A stretch of DNA of 64,000 bases from Pseudomonas batumici (GTDB taxonomy: Bacteria; Pseudomonadota; Gammaproteobacteria; Pseudomonadales; Pseudomonadaceae), in NCBI RefSeq assembly GCF_000820515.1, contig NZ_JXDG01000001.1:60233-124232 (forward strand). Reading direction: 5' to 3'. Of this stretch, positions 30,161 through 39,822 are shown piece after piece (position 1 is the first letter of the stretch; every line of letters begins with the position of its first letter). The notes beneath the pieces were generated by a model, which saw nothing but the letters and a program-made list of their open reading frames with translations, was not told where the DNA came from and searched no databases. The translations under genes were made by a program, and so were the position numbers.

Positions 30161-30484
30161 ATGCTCGAATCACTGGAAAAAATGCTCGCCAAGGGTGTGG
30201 ATAACTCACTGCTGCGCTTCGGCCTCGGCAAGGGTTATCTGGATCTGGGGGAAAACACCAAGGCCGTCGACCACCTGCAACGCTGTGTCGGCTTCGACCC
30301 GAAATACTCCGCCGCCTGGAAACTGCTGGGCAAGGCGCATCAGGCCGCGGGCGACAACGCCGCTGCCAAAGAGGCCTGGGAACAGGGACTGGAAGCCGCC
30401 CGCGCCCATGGCGACAAGCAGGCGGAAAAGGAAATGACGGTGTTTCTGAAAAAGCTGGAAAAAGCCGCGCTCAAAGATCGATGA
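30161..30484 (+). CDS. Small TPR protein
   Basis: The 107-residue protein has about two tetratricopeptide repeats: SLLRFGLGKGYLDLGENTKAVDHLQRCVGFDP and YSAAWKLLGKAHQAAGDNAAAKEAWEQGLEAARAHGD. No signal peptide is seen; it probably acts as a cytosolic adaptor. Partner unknown. It lies 25 bp downstream of trkA, as in P. aeruginosa (PA0015-like), and overlaps the convergent PilZ gene by 14 bp. Confidence 0.87.
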   Translation: MLESLEKMLAKGVDNSLLRFGLGKGYLDLGENTKAVDHLQRCVGFDPKYSAAWKLLGKAHQAAGDNAAAKEAWEQGLEAARAHGDKQAEKEMTVFLKKLEKAALKDR

Positions 30485-30716
30485 AGCGCAGGCCGATGCC
30501 CTCGGCGTCGACCCGTACCACTTCCATCCGAATCCGCGGCGCCGCCGCCGGCAGATCCTGCACCTGGCCATAGACCACCGCACCGGTGGTCAGGCGCGAC
30601 AAGCTCGGGTGCGTCACATACACGCCCTTGCTGGACAGGTTGCGTGTCTGTCCCAGGCACTCGCCGATGCTGGGGTGCTGGATCTTGATACGCAGCGAAT
30701 TTTTGTGATCGGACAT
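30471..30716 (-). CDS. PilZ-domain protein
   Basis: The 81-residue protein is a minimal PilZ domain: MSDHKNSLRIKIQHPSIGECLGQTRNLSSKGVYVTHPSLSRLTTGAVVYGQVQDLPAAAPRIRMEVVRVDAEGIGLRFIDL. The second c-di-GMP motif (D/N-x-S-x2-G) is present as NLSSKG; the first (RxxxR) is degenerate (SLRIKI), so c-di-GMP binding is uncertain. It corresponds to PA0012, a recognised PilZ protein of P. aeruginosa. A longer start 19 codons upstream is less likely. Confidence 0.87.
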   Translation of the reverse strand: MSDHKNSLRIKIQHPSIGECLGQTRNLSSKGVYVTHPSLSRLTTGAVVYGQVQDLPAAAPRIRMEVVRVDAEGIGLRFIDL

Positions 30717-30792
30717 CTGTTGCGTCCTTGAAAGGTGCAGCTGTGGATAAATCAGTCGCACCGACTTATCCACAGATCATGCCAACCGGATC

Positions 30793-31680
30793 TCAGTACC
30801 AGCGTTTCTCACCCGCCGGACGTTTCCTGAAGCGCTTCATGCTCCACATGTACTGGTCCGGATAAGCCCGCACATAACGCGCCACCACCTGGCTCATGGC
30901 GGCCACGGAGGTCTCGGTATCGGTGCTGTACATGGCTTCGGGCGCGGCTTCCAGGATCACCTTGAAGCCCGAGCCGTCCGGCAGGCGCAGCGCGTGCAGG
31001 AACACGCCCACCGCCTTGCCGCCGGCCAGCATGTTGGGCACGAACTTGCTGGTCAACGCCGTGGTGCCGAGGAACGGCACGAAAACCCCGGCGGATTCGG
31101 CCGGTTCCGGGTCGGCGGGAATGCCCACCGCACCACCTTTGCGCACTTCCTTGATAACGCTGAGGATGCCTTCCTTGGTGGAGGCGGCAACCCGGTTGCC
31201 CAACTGCACCCGCTGTTTGCGCAACAGTTCGTCCACCGCCTTGAGCTTGGGCGGACGGTAGAAAATGATCGGTTTGCACTGGCTGCAATAGAAGTGATTG
31301 AGCACTTCCCAGTTGCCCAGGTGGCTGGTGATGCCCACCACCCCCTTGCCCGAGGCCAGGGCCTCCTTGAGGATGTCGAGGCCTTCGACTTCGCGCACCC
31401 GCTCCATCGACCGATGGGCCGGCCAGATCCAGGCGCAGGCGCTTTCGGTAAAGGACTTGCCGATCCCCATCAGGCTGCGGCCCACCAGCTGCTCGCGGGC
31501 CACCGGGTCCAGTTCCGGAAAACATTTCGCCAGGTTGATCCGCACCACGTCGCGGGAACGGTTGGGCAGCTTCCACATCACCCAGCCGATGGCTGCGCCC
31601 ACCCGCTGCACGGCACACCAGGGCAGCAGCGCAAACAACCGCAACGCCCCCACCAGCATGGCGCCTTTAAACTTTTCCAC
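30793..31680 (-). CDS. LpxL/HtrB-type lipid A lauroyl acyltransferase
   Basis: The 295-residue inner-membrane enzyme belongs to the LpxL/LpxM family that adds secondary acyl chains to lipid A. The catalytic motif H-x4-E is in GITSHLGNWEVLNHF (about residues 115-129). Other blocks: CFPELDPVAREQLV, GGAVGIPADPEPAESAGVFVPFLG (with the usual 'DQ' replaced by 'ADPEP') and QYMWSMKRFRKRP. An N-terminal hydrophobic segment anchors it. P. aeruginosa PA0011 is the equivalent. Confidence 0.92.
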   Translation of the reverse strand: MEKFKGAMLVGALRLFALLPWCAVQRVGAAIGWVMWKLPNRSRDVVRINLAKCFPELDPVAREQLVGRSLMGIGKSFTESACAWIWPAHRSMERVREVEGLDILKEALASGKGVVGITSHLGNWEVLNHFYCSQCKPIIFYRPPKLKAVDELLRKQRVQLGNRVAASTKEGILSVIKEVRKGGAVGIPADPEPAESAGVFVPFLGTTALTSKFVPNMLAGGKAVGVFLHALRLPDGSGFKVILEAAPEAMYSTDTETSVAAMSQVVARYVRAYPDQYMWSMKRFRKRPAGEKRWY

Positions 31681-31718
31681 AGGCCACTCCTGTCGTGATC
31701 GAGCTTGTCATCAGCCGG

Positions 31719-32282
31719 CTATTGTAACCGTGGTGTAGCCAATGTGGCGTAGCGATCACAATCGGTGGTGTGGTCCATGACCATGCCCGAGGCCTGCATG
31801 AAGGCGTAGCAGATGGTCGGACCGACGAATTTGAAGCCGAGTTTCTTCAGGGCCTTGCTCATGGCCTCGGCCTGGGGCGTGACGGCCGGGACCTCGCCGC
31901 GCCCGTTGAAATGATTGACCCTGGGCACATCGTCGACAAAGGACCAGAGCAGCGCCACCGGATCTTCCAGGGTCAGCCAGACCTGGGCATTGCGCCGCGC
32001 GGCCTGGAGTTTCAGGCGATTGCGGATGATCCCGGGGTCGAGCATCAGTTGCTCGAGGTGGGCGTCGCTCATGGCCGCTACTTTTCGCACGTCGAAACCG
32101 AACAAGACCTTCCGGTAGTGCTCACGTTTCTTCAGGATAGTGATCCAGGACAACCCGGCCTGGAACCCTTCGAGCAAAAGCAACTCGAACAGACGCTGCC
32201 CATCGCGCAGCGGCACGCCCCACTCCTGATCGTGATAGGCCATGTACAAAGGATCGTCGTTGCACCAAAAGCAGCGTGGCAT
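31719..32282 (-). CDS. tag: DNA-3-methyladenine glycosylase I
   Basis: The 187-residue base-excision repair enzyme removes 3-methyladenine. It starts MPRCFWCNDDPLYMAYHDQEWGVPLRDGQRLFELLLLEGFQAGLSWITILKKREHYRKVLFGFD and carries the HhH-fold elements and zinc ligands (C4, H17 and a C-terminal C/H pair in MVMDHTTDCDRY). Divergent from glyQ with an 81-bp gap. The much longer ORF extending to 33362 is antisense to glyQ and was rejected. Confidence 0.95.
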   Translation of the reverse strand: MPRCFWCNDDPLYMAYHDQEWGVPLRDGQRLFELLLLEGFQAGLSWITILKKREHYRKVLFGFDVRKVAAMSDAHLEQLMLDPGIIRNRLKLQAARRNAQVWLTLEDPVALLWSFVDDVPRVNHFNGRGEVPAVTPQAEAMSKALKKLGFKFVGPTICYAFMQASGMVMDHTTDCDRYATLATPRLQ

Positions 32283-32363
32283 AAGGCTCCAGGAGGCGTG
32301 CGCGTGGCCGAATCGGGTATACTCCCGCCTTTTGAATCGCAGCCCAAGTAACAGGTGAATTTC

Positions 32364-33317
32364 GTGAGCCAGCCTACGCCAGCCGTGCGTACCTTCCAAG
32401 ACTTGATCCTCGCCCTGCAACAATACTGGGCCGAGCAAGGTTGTGTGGTACTTCAGCCCTACGATATGGAAGTAGGCGCCGGCACCTTTCATACCGCCAC
32501 GTTCCTGCGCGCCATCGGCCCGGAAACCTGGAACGCCGCCTACGTACAGCCCAGCCGTCGCCCGACTGACGGCCGCTACGGCGAAAACCCGAACCGCTTG
32601 CAGCACTACTACCAGTTCCAGGTCGTCCTCAAGCCCAACCCGGACAACTTCCAGGAGCTGTACCTGGGCTCGCTCAAGCGCGTCGGCCTCGACCCGCTGG
32701 TGCACGACATCCGTTTCGTCGAGGACAACTGGGAATCGCCGACCCTCGGCGCCTGGGGCCTGGGCTGGGAAGTCTGGCTCAACGGCATGGAAGTCACCCA
32801 GTTCACCTACTTCCAGCAGGCAGGCGGCATCGAGTGCTACCCGGTGACCGGCGAGATCACCTACGGCCTGGAACGCCTGGCGATGTACCTGCAGGGCGTC
32901 GATTCGGTCTACGACCTGGTCTGGGCCGACGGCCCGTTCGGCAAGGTGACCTACGGCGACGTGTTCCACCAGAACGAAGTGGAGCAGTCGACCTACAACT
33001 TCGAGCACGCCAACGTCGAGAAGCTGTTCGAACTGTTCGATTTCTATGAAAGCGAAGCCAAGCGCCTGATCGAACTGGACCAGCCGCTGCCGTTGCCGAG
33101 CTACGAAATGGTCCTGAAGGCCTCGCACACCTTCAACCTGCTGGATGCACGCCGGGCGATCTCGGTGACCGCGCGCCAGCAGTACATCCTGCGGGTCCGC
33201 ACCCTGGCCCGTTCCGTGGCACAGGCCTACCTGATGGCCCGGGCCAAGCTGGGCTTCCCGATGGCGACCCCGGATTTGCGTGACGAAGTGTTGGCTAAGT
33301 TGGAGGCTGCACAATGA
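32364..33317 (+). CDS. glyQ: Glycyl-tRNA synthetase alpha subunit
   Basis: The 317-residue class II aminoacyl-tRNA synthetase catalytic subunit: [79 protein letters not shown]. The start is the GTG at 32364 ([10 protein letters not shown]) after AGGTGA, in line with other pseudomonads; a GTG three codons upstream is possible. It overlaps glyS by four bases (ATGA). Confidence 0.97.
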   Translation: MSQPTPAVRTFQDLILALQQYWAEQGCVVLQPYDMEVGAGTFHTATFLRAIGPETWNAAYVQPSRRPTDGRYGENPNRLQHYYQFQVVLKPNPDNFQELYLGSLKRVGLDPLVHDIRFVEDNWESPTLGAWGLGWEVWLNGMEVTQFTYFQQAGGIECYPVTGEITYGLERLAMYLQGVDSVYDLVWADGPFGKVTYGDVFHQNEVEQSTYNFEHANVEKLFELFDFYESEAKRLIELDQPLPLPSYEMVLKASHTFNLLDARRAISVTARQQYILRVRTLARSVAQAYLMARAKLGFPMATPDLRDEVLAKLEAAQ

Positions 33318-35368
33318 GTGCTCAAGATTTTCTGGTTGAACTGGGCACGGAAGAGCTGCCACCCAAGGCCCTCAATACCCTGGCCGAGGCTTTTCTCGCC
33401 GGTATCGAAAAGGGCCTGCAAAGCGCCGGCCTGAGCTTCGAGAGCAAACAGGTCTACGCCGCGCCACGCCGTCTGGCCGTTCTGCTGACCAAGCTGGAGA
33501 CCCAGCAGCCGGACCGCAGCATCAACCTCGACGGGCCGCCACGCCAGGCCGCCTTCGACGCCGAAGGCAACCCGACCCAGGCGGCCCTGGGCTTCGCCAA
33601 GAAATGCGGCGTGGAACTGAGCGAGATCGACCAGAGCGGGCCGAAACTGCGCTACACCCAGAGCATCCAGGGCAAGCCGACCGCCAGCCTGTTGCCGACC
33701 ATCGTCGAGGATTCGCTGAACGACCTGCCGATTCCCAAGCGCATGCGCTGGGCCGCGCGCAAGGAAGAGTTCGTGCGTCCGACCCAATGGCTGGTGATGC
33801 TGCTCGGTGACCAGGTCATCGACTGCACCATCCTCGCCCAGAAAGCCGGTCGCGATTCCCGTGGCCACCGCTTCCACCACCCGGACAGCGTGCGCATCAC
33901 TTCGCCGGCCAACTACCTGGACGACCTGCGCGCCGCCTACGTGCTGGCCGACGCCACCGAACGTCGCGAGATCATCAGCAAGCGCACCACGGAGCTGGCG
34001 ACCTTGCAGGAAGGCACGGCCATCATGCCGGCGGACCTGCTCGACGAAGTCAGCGCCCTGGTCGAATGGCCGGTGCCGCTGGTGTGTTCCTTCGAGGAAC
34101 GTTTCCTCGACGTGCCGCAGGAAGCCCTGATCACCACCATGCAGGACAACCAGAAGTACTTCTGCCTGCTGGACGTCGACGGCAAGCTGCTGCCGCGCTT
34201 CATCACCGTCGCCAACGTCGAGAGCAAGGACCCGCAACAGATCATCGCCGGTAACGAGAAAGTCGTTCGCCCGCGCCTGACCGACGCCGAGTTCTTCTTC
34301 AAGCAGGACAAGAAGCAGAAGCTTGAACAGTTCAACCTGCGCCTGCAGAACGTGGTGTTTCAGGAAAAACTGGGCAGCGTCTACGACAAGGCCGAGCGCG
34401 TGTCGAAACTGGCCGCCTTCATCGCCCCGCGCATCGGCGGCGACGCCCAGCGCGCGGCTCGCGCCGGCCTGCTGTCCAAGTGCGACCTGGCCACCGAGAT
34501 GGTCGGCGAGTTCCCGGAGATGCAAGGTATCGCCGGTTACTACTACGCCCTCAATGACGGCGAGCCGGAAGACGTCGCCCTGGCCCTGAACGAACAGTAC
34601 ATGCCGCGCGGCGCCGGCGCCGAACTGCCAAGCACCCTGACCGGTGCGGCGGTGGCGATTGCCGACAAGCTCGACACCCTGGTCGGCATCTTCGGCATCG
34701 GCATGCTGCCCACCGGCAGCAAGGACCCCTACGCCCTGCGTCGCGCCGCCCTGGGCGTGCTGCGCATCCTGATCGACAAGCAGCTGGACCTCGACCTGAT
34801 CGAGACCGTGGAGTTCGCGGTCAAGGCCTTCGGTGCCCGGGTCAAGGCCGCAGGCCTGGCCGACCAGGTGCTGGAGTTCATTTTCGACCGTCTGCGTGCG
34901 CGTTACGAAGACGAAGGCGTGGATGTGGCGACCTACCTGTCGGTGCGCGCCCTCAAGCCGGGCTCGGCCCTGGACTTCGACCAGCGCGTACAGGCCGTGC
35001 AGAAGTTCCGCCAGTTGCCGGAAGCGGCTGCCCTGGCGGCGGTGAACAAGCGCGTGTCGAACCTGCTGAGCAAGATCGAAGGCAGCGTTCCGACCACCGT
35101 GGAAGCCAAGTACTTCGACAACGCCAACGAGTTCTCGCTGTACTCGGCGATCCAGCAGGCGGACCAGGCGGTCCAGCCGATGGCCGCGGCACGCCAGTAC
35201 AACGAGTCGCTGGCGCGCCTGGCCGCCCTGCGCGAGCCGGTCGACGCCTTCTTCGAAGCGGTGATGGTCAATGCCGAAGACGCCAAGGTGCGCGCCAACC
35301 GTTATGCGCTGCTGGCGCGTCTGCGAGGCCTGTTCCTGGGTGTCGCCGATATTTCGCTGCTGGGCTGA
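33314..35368 (+). CDS. glyS: Glycyl-tRNA synthetase beta subunit
   Basis: The 684-residue beta subunit forms the alpha2beta2 enzyme with GlyQ and binds tRNA-Gly. It starts [35 protein letters not shown], with conserved blocks [79 protein letters not shown] and the C-terminal DALR-like anticodon domain. Length is normal. Confidence 0.97.
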   Translation: MSAQDFLVELGTEELPPKALNTLAEAFLAGIEKGLQSAGLSFESKQVYAAPRRLAVLLTKLETQQPDRSINLDGPPRQAAFDAEGNPTQAALGFAKKCGVELSEIDQSGPKLRYTQSIQGKPTASLLPTIVEDSLNDLPIPKRMRWAARKEEFVRPTQWLVMLLGDQVIDCTILAQKAGRDSRGHRFHHPDSVRITSPANYLDDLRAAYVLADATERREIISKRTTELATLQEGTAIMPADLLDEVSALVEWPVPLVCSFEERFLDVPQEALITTMQDNQKYFCLLDVDGKLLPRFITVANVESKDPQQIIAGNEKVVRPRLTDAEFFFKQDKKQKLEQFNLRLQNVVFQEKLGSVYDKAERVSKLAAFIAPRIGGDAQRAARAGLLSKCDLATEMVGEFPEMQGIAGYYYALNDGEPEDVALALNEQYMPRGAGAELPSTLTGAAVAIADKLDTLVGIFGIGMLPTGSKDPYALRRAALGVLRILIDKQLDLDLIETVEFAVKAFGARVKAAGLADQVLEFIFDRLRARYEDEGVDVATYLSVRALKPGSALDFDQRVQAVQKFRQLPEAAALAAVNKRVSNLLSKIEGSVPTTVEAKYFDNANEFSLYSAIQQADQAVQPMAAARQYNESLARLAALREPVDAFFEAVMVNAEDAKVRANRYALLARLRGLFLGVADISLLG

Positions 35369-35377
35369 GGACGCGTC

Positions 35378-35911
35378 TTGAAGCTGCTGATTCTCGACCG
35401 GGACGGGGTGATCAACCAGGACTCCGACGCCTACATCAAGTCGGTGGAGGAATGGATTCCACTCCCCGGCTCGATCGAAGCCATCGCGCAGTTGAGCAAG
35501 GCCGGCTGGACGGTGGCGGTGGCCACCAACCAGTCCGGTATCGCTCGCGGCTACTACGACATCGCCACCCTGGAAGCCATGCACGAGCGCCTGCGTTCGT
35601 TGGTGGCGCAGCAGGGCGGCGAGCTCGGCCTGGTGGTGTATTGCCCCCATGGGCCGGACGAAGGCTGCGCTTGCCGCAAACCCAAGCCGGGCATGCTGCA
35701 CACCATCGCCGAGCATTACGGCGTGCCGTTGGCTAGGCTATGGTTTGTCGGCGACAGCCTCGGTGACTTGGAGGCCGCATACGCCGTCGACTGTCAGCCC
35801 GTTTTGGTAAAAACCGGTAAAGGCGAAAAGACACTGGGTAAAACCCTGCCGGTGGGCACTCTGGTTTTTGACGATCTGGCGGCGGTTGCCGCAGAACTTA
35901 TCCACAACTGA
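35378..35911 (+). CDS. gmhB: D-glycero-beta-D-manno-heptose 1,7-bisphosphate 7-phosphatase
   Basis: The 177-residue HAD phosphatase acts in ADP-heptose synthesis for LPS core. Motif I is LILDRDGVINQDSDAYI; the zinc site is CPHGPDEGCACRKPKPGM (C-x-H...C-x-C), typical of GmhB; motif IV is FVGDSLGDLEAA. It starts with TTG at 35378, nine bases after the glyS stop, with GAGGAC upstream. A DnaA-box word overlaps its last codons (35898). Confidence 0.94.
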   Translation: MKLLILDRDGVINQDSDAYIKSVEEWIPLPGSIEAIAQLSKAGWTVAVATNQSGIARGYYDIATLEAMHERLRSLVAQQGGELGLVVYCPHGPDEGCACRKPKPGMLHTIAEHYGVPLARLWFVGDSLGDLEAAYAVDCQPVLVKTGKGEKTLGKTLPVGTLVFDDLAAVAAELIHN

Positions 35912-35992
35912 AGCTCTTCTGACCTCCTGACCAAGGACTGTTCAGGAAGCGCTTTTTATAGGCGGGCAATGCCCGCAACGGTAAATGCCGCT

Positions 35993-36763
35993 ATGTCGAT
36001 CCTGCAGGCCATCAGAACCTTTTTCTTTTACCTGCTGCTGGGCACCAGTTCGCTGCTGTGGTGCTCCCTGAGCTTTTTTATCGCGCCGTTCCTGCCGTTC
36101 AAGGCACGTTATCGCTTTATCAACGTGTTCTGGTGCCGCTGTGCCCTATGGCTGACCAAGGTCTTCCTGGGGATCACGGTCGAGATCAAGGGCGCGGAGA
36201 ACGTACCCGAGCGCCCTTGCGTGATTCTGTCGAATCACCAGAGCACCTGGGAAACCTTCTTCCTGTCGGCCTACTTCTCGCCCTTGAGCCAGGTGCTCAA
36301 GCGCGAGCTGCTGTATGTGCCGTTCTTCGGCTGGGCCATGGCCATGCTGCGGCCGATCGCCATTGACCGGGACAACCCGAAGGCGGCGCTCAAGCACGTG
36401 GCGAAGAAGGGCGATGAGCTGCTCAAGGACCATGTCTGGGTGCTGATCTTCCCGGAAGGCACCCGCGTGCCGTACGGCACGGTCGGCAAGTTTTCCCGGG
36501 GCGGTACGGCACTGGCGGTGAACGCCGAACTGCCGGTACTGCCGATTGCCCACAACGCCGGCAAGTTCTGGCCGAAGACCGGCTGGGCGAAGAAAGCCGG
36601 CACCATCACGGTGGTGATCGGTGCGCCGATGACGGCCGAAGGCAGCGGGCCACGGGCGATTGCCGAGCTCAATGACCGGGTCCAGGCCTGGAACGAGCAG
36701 ACCCAGCGGGACATGGGGTCCTTGCCACCGGCGCCTGCGGCAGAGACGCCTGTCGCGGTTTGA
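35993..36763 (+). CDS. PlsC-type lysophosphatidic acid acyltransferase
   Basis: The 256-residue inner-membrane acyltransferase has an N-terminal hydrophobic segment (AIRTFFFYLLLGTSSLLWCSLSFFIAPFLPF) and the PlsC motifs: NHQSTWETFF (H-x4-E, catalytic), RPIAIDRDNPKAALK and IFPEGTRVPYGTVGKFSRGG, with LPIAHNAGKFW. It corresponds to PA0005 of P. aeruginosa, where gyrB is the next gene. Here that neighbour is missing. ATG 35993 (MSILQAIR) is preferred over the upstream in-frame ATG at 35969. Confidence 0.92.
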   Translation: MSILQAIRTFFFYLLLGTSSLLWCSLSFFIAPFLPFKARYRFINVFWCRCALWLTKVFLGITVEIKGAENVPERPCVILSNHQSTWETFFLSAYFSPLSQVLKRELLYVPFFGWAMAMLRPIAIDRDNPKAALKHVAKKGDELLKDHVWVLIFPEGTRVPYGTVGKFSRGGTALAVNAELPVLPIAHNAGKFWPKTGWAKKAGTITVVIGAPMTAEGSGPRAIAELNDRVQAWNEQTQRDMGSLPPAPAAETPVAV

Positions 36764-36891
36764 CGCGATTGTGGATAACTTGTGCACAAGATTTGGATTG
36801 TCTTCAGAAAAATAACGTAAGTAGATGATTTTATTGCTTATTTTTCTGTATGACTTTCTGCTGTAAATCGTGCATAAGTTTTTTCTGGCGA

Positions 36892-36920
36892 TAAAAAAAC
36901 CGGCTTTGATGCCGGTCTTT
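36892..36920 (-). terminator. Terminator downstream of the MHS transporter
   Basis: Stem ACCGGC/GCCGGT (36899-36904, 36911-36916) with an A-run at 36893-36899, giving a U-tract on the minus strand; the plus-strand tract CTTTC is weak. Confidence 0.7.
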
Positions 36921-36928
36921 CAGGGTAC

Positions 36929-37017
36929 TTGTAGGAGCCAGCTTGCTGGCGTTGGGGGCCCTTGAGACTTGCATCGCTCATGACGGCCTCATCGCTGGCA
37001 AGCCAGGCTCCTACAAG
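36929..37017. repeat. REP pair downstream of the MHS transporter
   Basis: TTGTAGGAGCCAGCTTGCTG and CGCTGGCAAGCCAGGCTCCT in inverted orientation. Confidence 0.9.
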
Positions 37018-37049
37018 GTTCTGCGGTATCCGCAGGATCGTGGAATACC

Positions 37050-38669
37050 TCAGACCTTGTCGAGATCCACGCCCTTGGTTTCCTTCAGGCAGAACAACCC
37101 CACCAACAGGCTGCCCCCGGTAATCAGCACCGGGTACCACAGGCCATAGAAGATATCCCCGGTGTAGACCACCAGCGCAAAGGACACCGTGGGCAGGAAC
37201 CCACCGAACCAGCCGTTGCCGATATGGTAGGGCAGCGACATGGAGGTGTAGCGGATGCGCGTCGGGAACAGCTCGACCATCACCGCCGCCAGCGGGCCAT
37301 AGGTCATGGTGGCAATCAGGATCATCAACACGATCAGCAGTACCACCATCGGTTCGTTCACCGAGGCACTATCGGCCTTGGCCGGGTAGCCTGCCGCCGT
37401 GATCGCCGAACGCATCGCCGCTTCGTCGAAGCCGCCGATCTTCTGTTCACCCACCGACACCATCACGTTCGCCCCGGGCGCCGCGGCCTGTGAGCTATAG
37501 GGCAGGCCCTGCTTGACCAGGAAGGTCTTGACCTTGTCGCACGGGCTGTCGAAACGCGCCTTGCCCACCGGGTCGAACTGGAAGGTGCAAGTCGCCGGAT
37601 CGGCCATCACCACGATCGGCGCCTGCCGGCTGGCCGCGTCGATCTGCGGGTTGGCGTAATGGCTCAAGGCTTTGAACAGCGGGAAATAGCACAGTGTCGC
37701 CAACAACAGGCCGAGCATCAGGATCGGCTTGCGGCCGACCCTGTCCGACAGCCAGCCGAACAGCACGAAGAACGGCGCGCCGATCACCACGCTGATGATC
37801 AGCAGGGTATTGGCCTGGGTCGGGTCCATCTTGAGCATCTGGGTCATGAAGAACAGCACATAGAACTGTGCGGTGTAGAAGGTCACCGCCTGCCCGGCGT
37901 TGATGCTGAAGAGGGCGGTCAGGACGATCTTCAGGTTCTGCCAGGAGCCGAAGGATTCGCGGATCGGCGAGCGGCTGGCCTTGCCCTGGGCCTTCATTTT
38001 CACGAAGGCCGGCGACTCGTGCATGCTCAGGCGGATCCAGGTGGAAATCGCCAGCAGGAAGATCGACAGCAGGAACGGCAGGCGCCAGCCCCAGACTTCG
38101 AACTGGTCGCCGCTGATCGCGCGGCTGGCGAGCACCACCAGCAGGGACAGGAGCAGGCCCAGGGTGGCGGTGGATTGAATCCAGCCGGTATGCGAGCCGC
38201 GCTTGCCCGTCGGGGCGTGTTCCGCCACATAGGTCGCGGCACCGCCGTATTCACCGCCCAGCGCCAGGCCCTGGAGCATGCGCAGCAGGACCAGGATGAT
38301 CGGCGCGGCGATGCCAATGCTGGTGTAGGTCGGCAACAGGCCGACGGCAAAGGTGGACAGGCCCATCAGGACGATGGTCATGAGGAAGGTGTATTTGCGC
38401 CCGATCATGTCCCCCAGGCGCCCGAACACCAGGGCGCCGAAAGGCCGGACCAGGAAGCCCGCGGCGAAGGCCATGAGGGCGAAGATAAACGCCGTGGTGT
38501 CGTTGACCCCTGCAAAGAACTGCTTGCTGATCACCGCCGCCAGGGCGCCATAGAGAAAAAAGTCATACCACTCGAAAACCGTCCCGAGGGATGACGCAAA
38601 GATGATCTTCCGTTCTTCCTTGCCGGTGCTCACGGTTGCACTCACCGGCTGCTCAATGTAGTCCGACAT
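37050..38669 (-). CDS. MHS-family (metabolite:H+ symporter) MFS transporter
   Basis: The 539-residue protein has about 12 membrane segments. Family blocks: SSLGTVFEWYDFFLYGALA, FLVRPFGALVFGRLGDMIGRKYTF, LRMLQGLALGGEYGGAATYVAEHAP, DRVGRKPILMLG and AVMVELFPTRIRYTSMSLPYHIGNGWFGG. A soluble insert of about 100 residues (roughly 345-445; NPQIDAASRQAPIVVMADPATCTFQFDPVGKARFDSPCDKV...) splits the last membrane segments and is probably periplasmic. The substrate is unknown; relatives carry organic acids. An 8-bp inverted repeat (CCACAGTG/CACTGTGG, 38694-38725) lies upstream. Confidence 0.88.
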   Translation of the reverse strand: MSDYIEQPVSATVSTGKEERKIIFASSLGTVFEWYDFFLYGALAAVISKQFFAGVNDTTAFIFALMAFAAGFLVRPFGALVFGRLGDMIGRKYTFLMTIVLMGLSTFAVGLLPTYTSIGIAAPIILVLLRMLQGLALGGEYGGAATYVAEHAPTGKRGSHTGWIQSTATLGLLLSLLVVLASRAISGDQFEVWGWRLPFLLSIFLLAISTWIRLSMHESPAFVKMKAQGKASRSPIRESFGSWQNLKIVLTALFSINAGQAVTFYTAQFYVLFFMTQMLKMDPTQANTLLIISVVIGAPFFVLFGWLSDRVGRKPILMLGLLLATLCYFPLFKALSHYANPQIDAASRQAPIVVMADPATCTFQFDPVGKARFDSPCDKVKTFLVKQGLPYSSQAAAPGANVMVSVGEQKIGGFDEAAMRSAITAAGYPAKADSASVNEPMVVLLIVLMILIATMTYGPLAAVMVELFPTRIRYTSMSLPYHIGNGWFGGFLPTVSFALVVYTGDIFYGLWYPVLITGGSLLVGLFCLKETKGVDLDKV

Positions 38670-38815
38670 TTGCCCTGTCCTCGGCCCTGGGGGCCACAGT
38701 GATTATTGTTGTTGTTCCACTGTGGACTCCGGCTGACCGTCACCGGAATCCGCTCTTGCATTATTGACGCTATCTGCCGACCTGACGCGTTCCCTTGTAG
38801 ATACCGTCTTGACCC

Positions 38816-39787
38816 TCATCGCGCAAGCGCGATGTTTGGGTCAAACGGTATGCCTGATTTGAGCACTCCGTAGACCAGATGTAACAGCTTGCGCATTGCT
38901 GCACAGATGATCTGTTTAGGGGCCTTTCCTTTGGCTTTCAGGCGCTCGCTCAGTGCCCTGACCGCCGGGTTCCATCTCATCGCCACCATCGCAGGCATGT
39001 ACATTCCGGTCCGTAGGCTGGCCGAGCCGGTCTTGGATATCGGCGTCGGACCAACGTAGTTACCTGATTGGTCTATCAATGGATTCAGGCCTGCAAATGC
39101 CACAACAGCGCGAGGGCCACTGTAGTCCAGAGGGTCGCCCAGTTCGGCGAGGATCAAGGCGGCGCTCGTTTCACCCAACCCGTCGATGGACACGATCAAA
39201 TCACGCTTCTGACGTAGGTCAGGATCGTCATCAATGTTGTCTTTGATGGCCTTCTGAGTCGCGGCAATCTCACTTTTCACGTGATTGATCACGGACAGGA
39301 TCGAGGCTTGGACGTTGGCTTGGGCGACGTCCAGGCGGTTGGTCTCCATTTGCAGGATTTCCTGGAGATCCTCCAGTCGCCGGACTAAAGCCCTTAAACG
39401 ACGGCGAGCAGGCAGTTCTGGTACCCAGGCTCTGAGTTTGTGCTGCTTCTGCTGGGCATAGGCGGCGATCAGTTTGGCATCGGCTTTGTCGGTTTTGACC
39501 CGACGCAAATCCTCCTTGCCGAACGCATGAATGACGGCAGGGTTAACGATGCAAACTCGATAACCTTTTGCATGCAGGAAGTCTGCGAGAGCCTCGTGAT
39601 AGGTGCCGGTAGCCTCCATGACGACCCAGGCTTGCGGATCGGCATGTTTCTCCAGCCAGGCCTCGACCTCGCTGAAGCCTGAAGCGTTATTGGGCAGCTT
39701 GGCCTTCGTACGGAACTTGCCGTTGTCCAACGGCGTAGCGATGTCGAAGGTGTTTTTGGCTGTGTCGATACCCACGAAAGCGGACAT
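38816..39787 (-). CDS. IS110-family transposase (bridge-RNA recombinase type)
   Basis: The 323-residue protein has an N-terminal RuvC-like DEDD domain: FVGIDTAKNTFDIAT (Asp), AWVVMEATGTYHEALADFL (Glu) and LRRVKTDKADAKLIAAYA (DxxD pair). A coiled-coil linker is followed by the C-terminal Tnp_20 domain: LIVSIDGLGETSAALILAELGDPLDYSGPRAVVAFAGLNPLIDQSGN...PISKTGSASLRTGMYMPAM, with the catalytic Ser in SKTGSASLR. Both domains look intact, so the element may be active. GGGAG seven bases upstream supports ATG 39785-39787. Confidence 0.95.
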   Translation of the reverse strand: MSAFVGIDTAKNTFDIATPLDNGKFRTKAKLPNNASGFSEVEAWLEKHADPQAWVVMEATGTYHEALADFLHAKGYRVCIVNPAVIHAFGKEDLRRVKTDKADAKLIAAYAQQKQHKLRAWVPELPARRRLRALVRRLEDLQEILQMETNRLDVAQANVQASILSVINHVKSEIAATQKAIKDNIDDDPDLRQKRDLIVSIDGLGETSAALILAELGDPLDYSGPRAVVAFAGLNPLIDQSGNYVGPTPISKTGSASLRTGMYMPAMVAMRWNPAVRALSERLKAKGKAPKQIICAAMRKLLHLVYGVLKSGIPFDPNIALAR

Positions 39788-39822
39788 GGTCTTCTCCCTG
39801 AAATCCGAAAAGATCACCACTG

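Larger units (their letters stand above)
36764..37049. other. Intergenic junction where gyrB would be expected
   Basis: The 286-bp region holds a perfect DnaA box (36770-36778), AT-rich sequence up to 36890, a terminator at 36892-36920 and a REP pair at 36929-37017. No coding sequence is visible. In other pseudomonads gyrB lies just beyond this acyltransferase. Confidence 0.6.

Noticed and set aside
36764..36900. oriC at the AT-rich stretch with a DnaA box
   Set aside because: Only one perfect box is present and there is no adjoining dnaA, dnaN or rpmH gene; at most it is an origin-proximal remnant.
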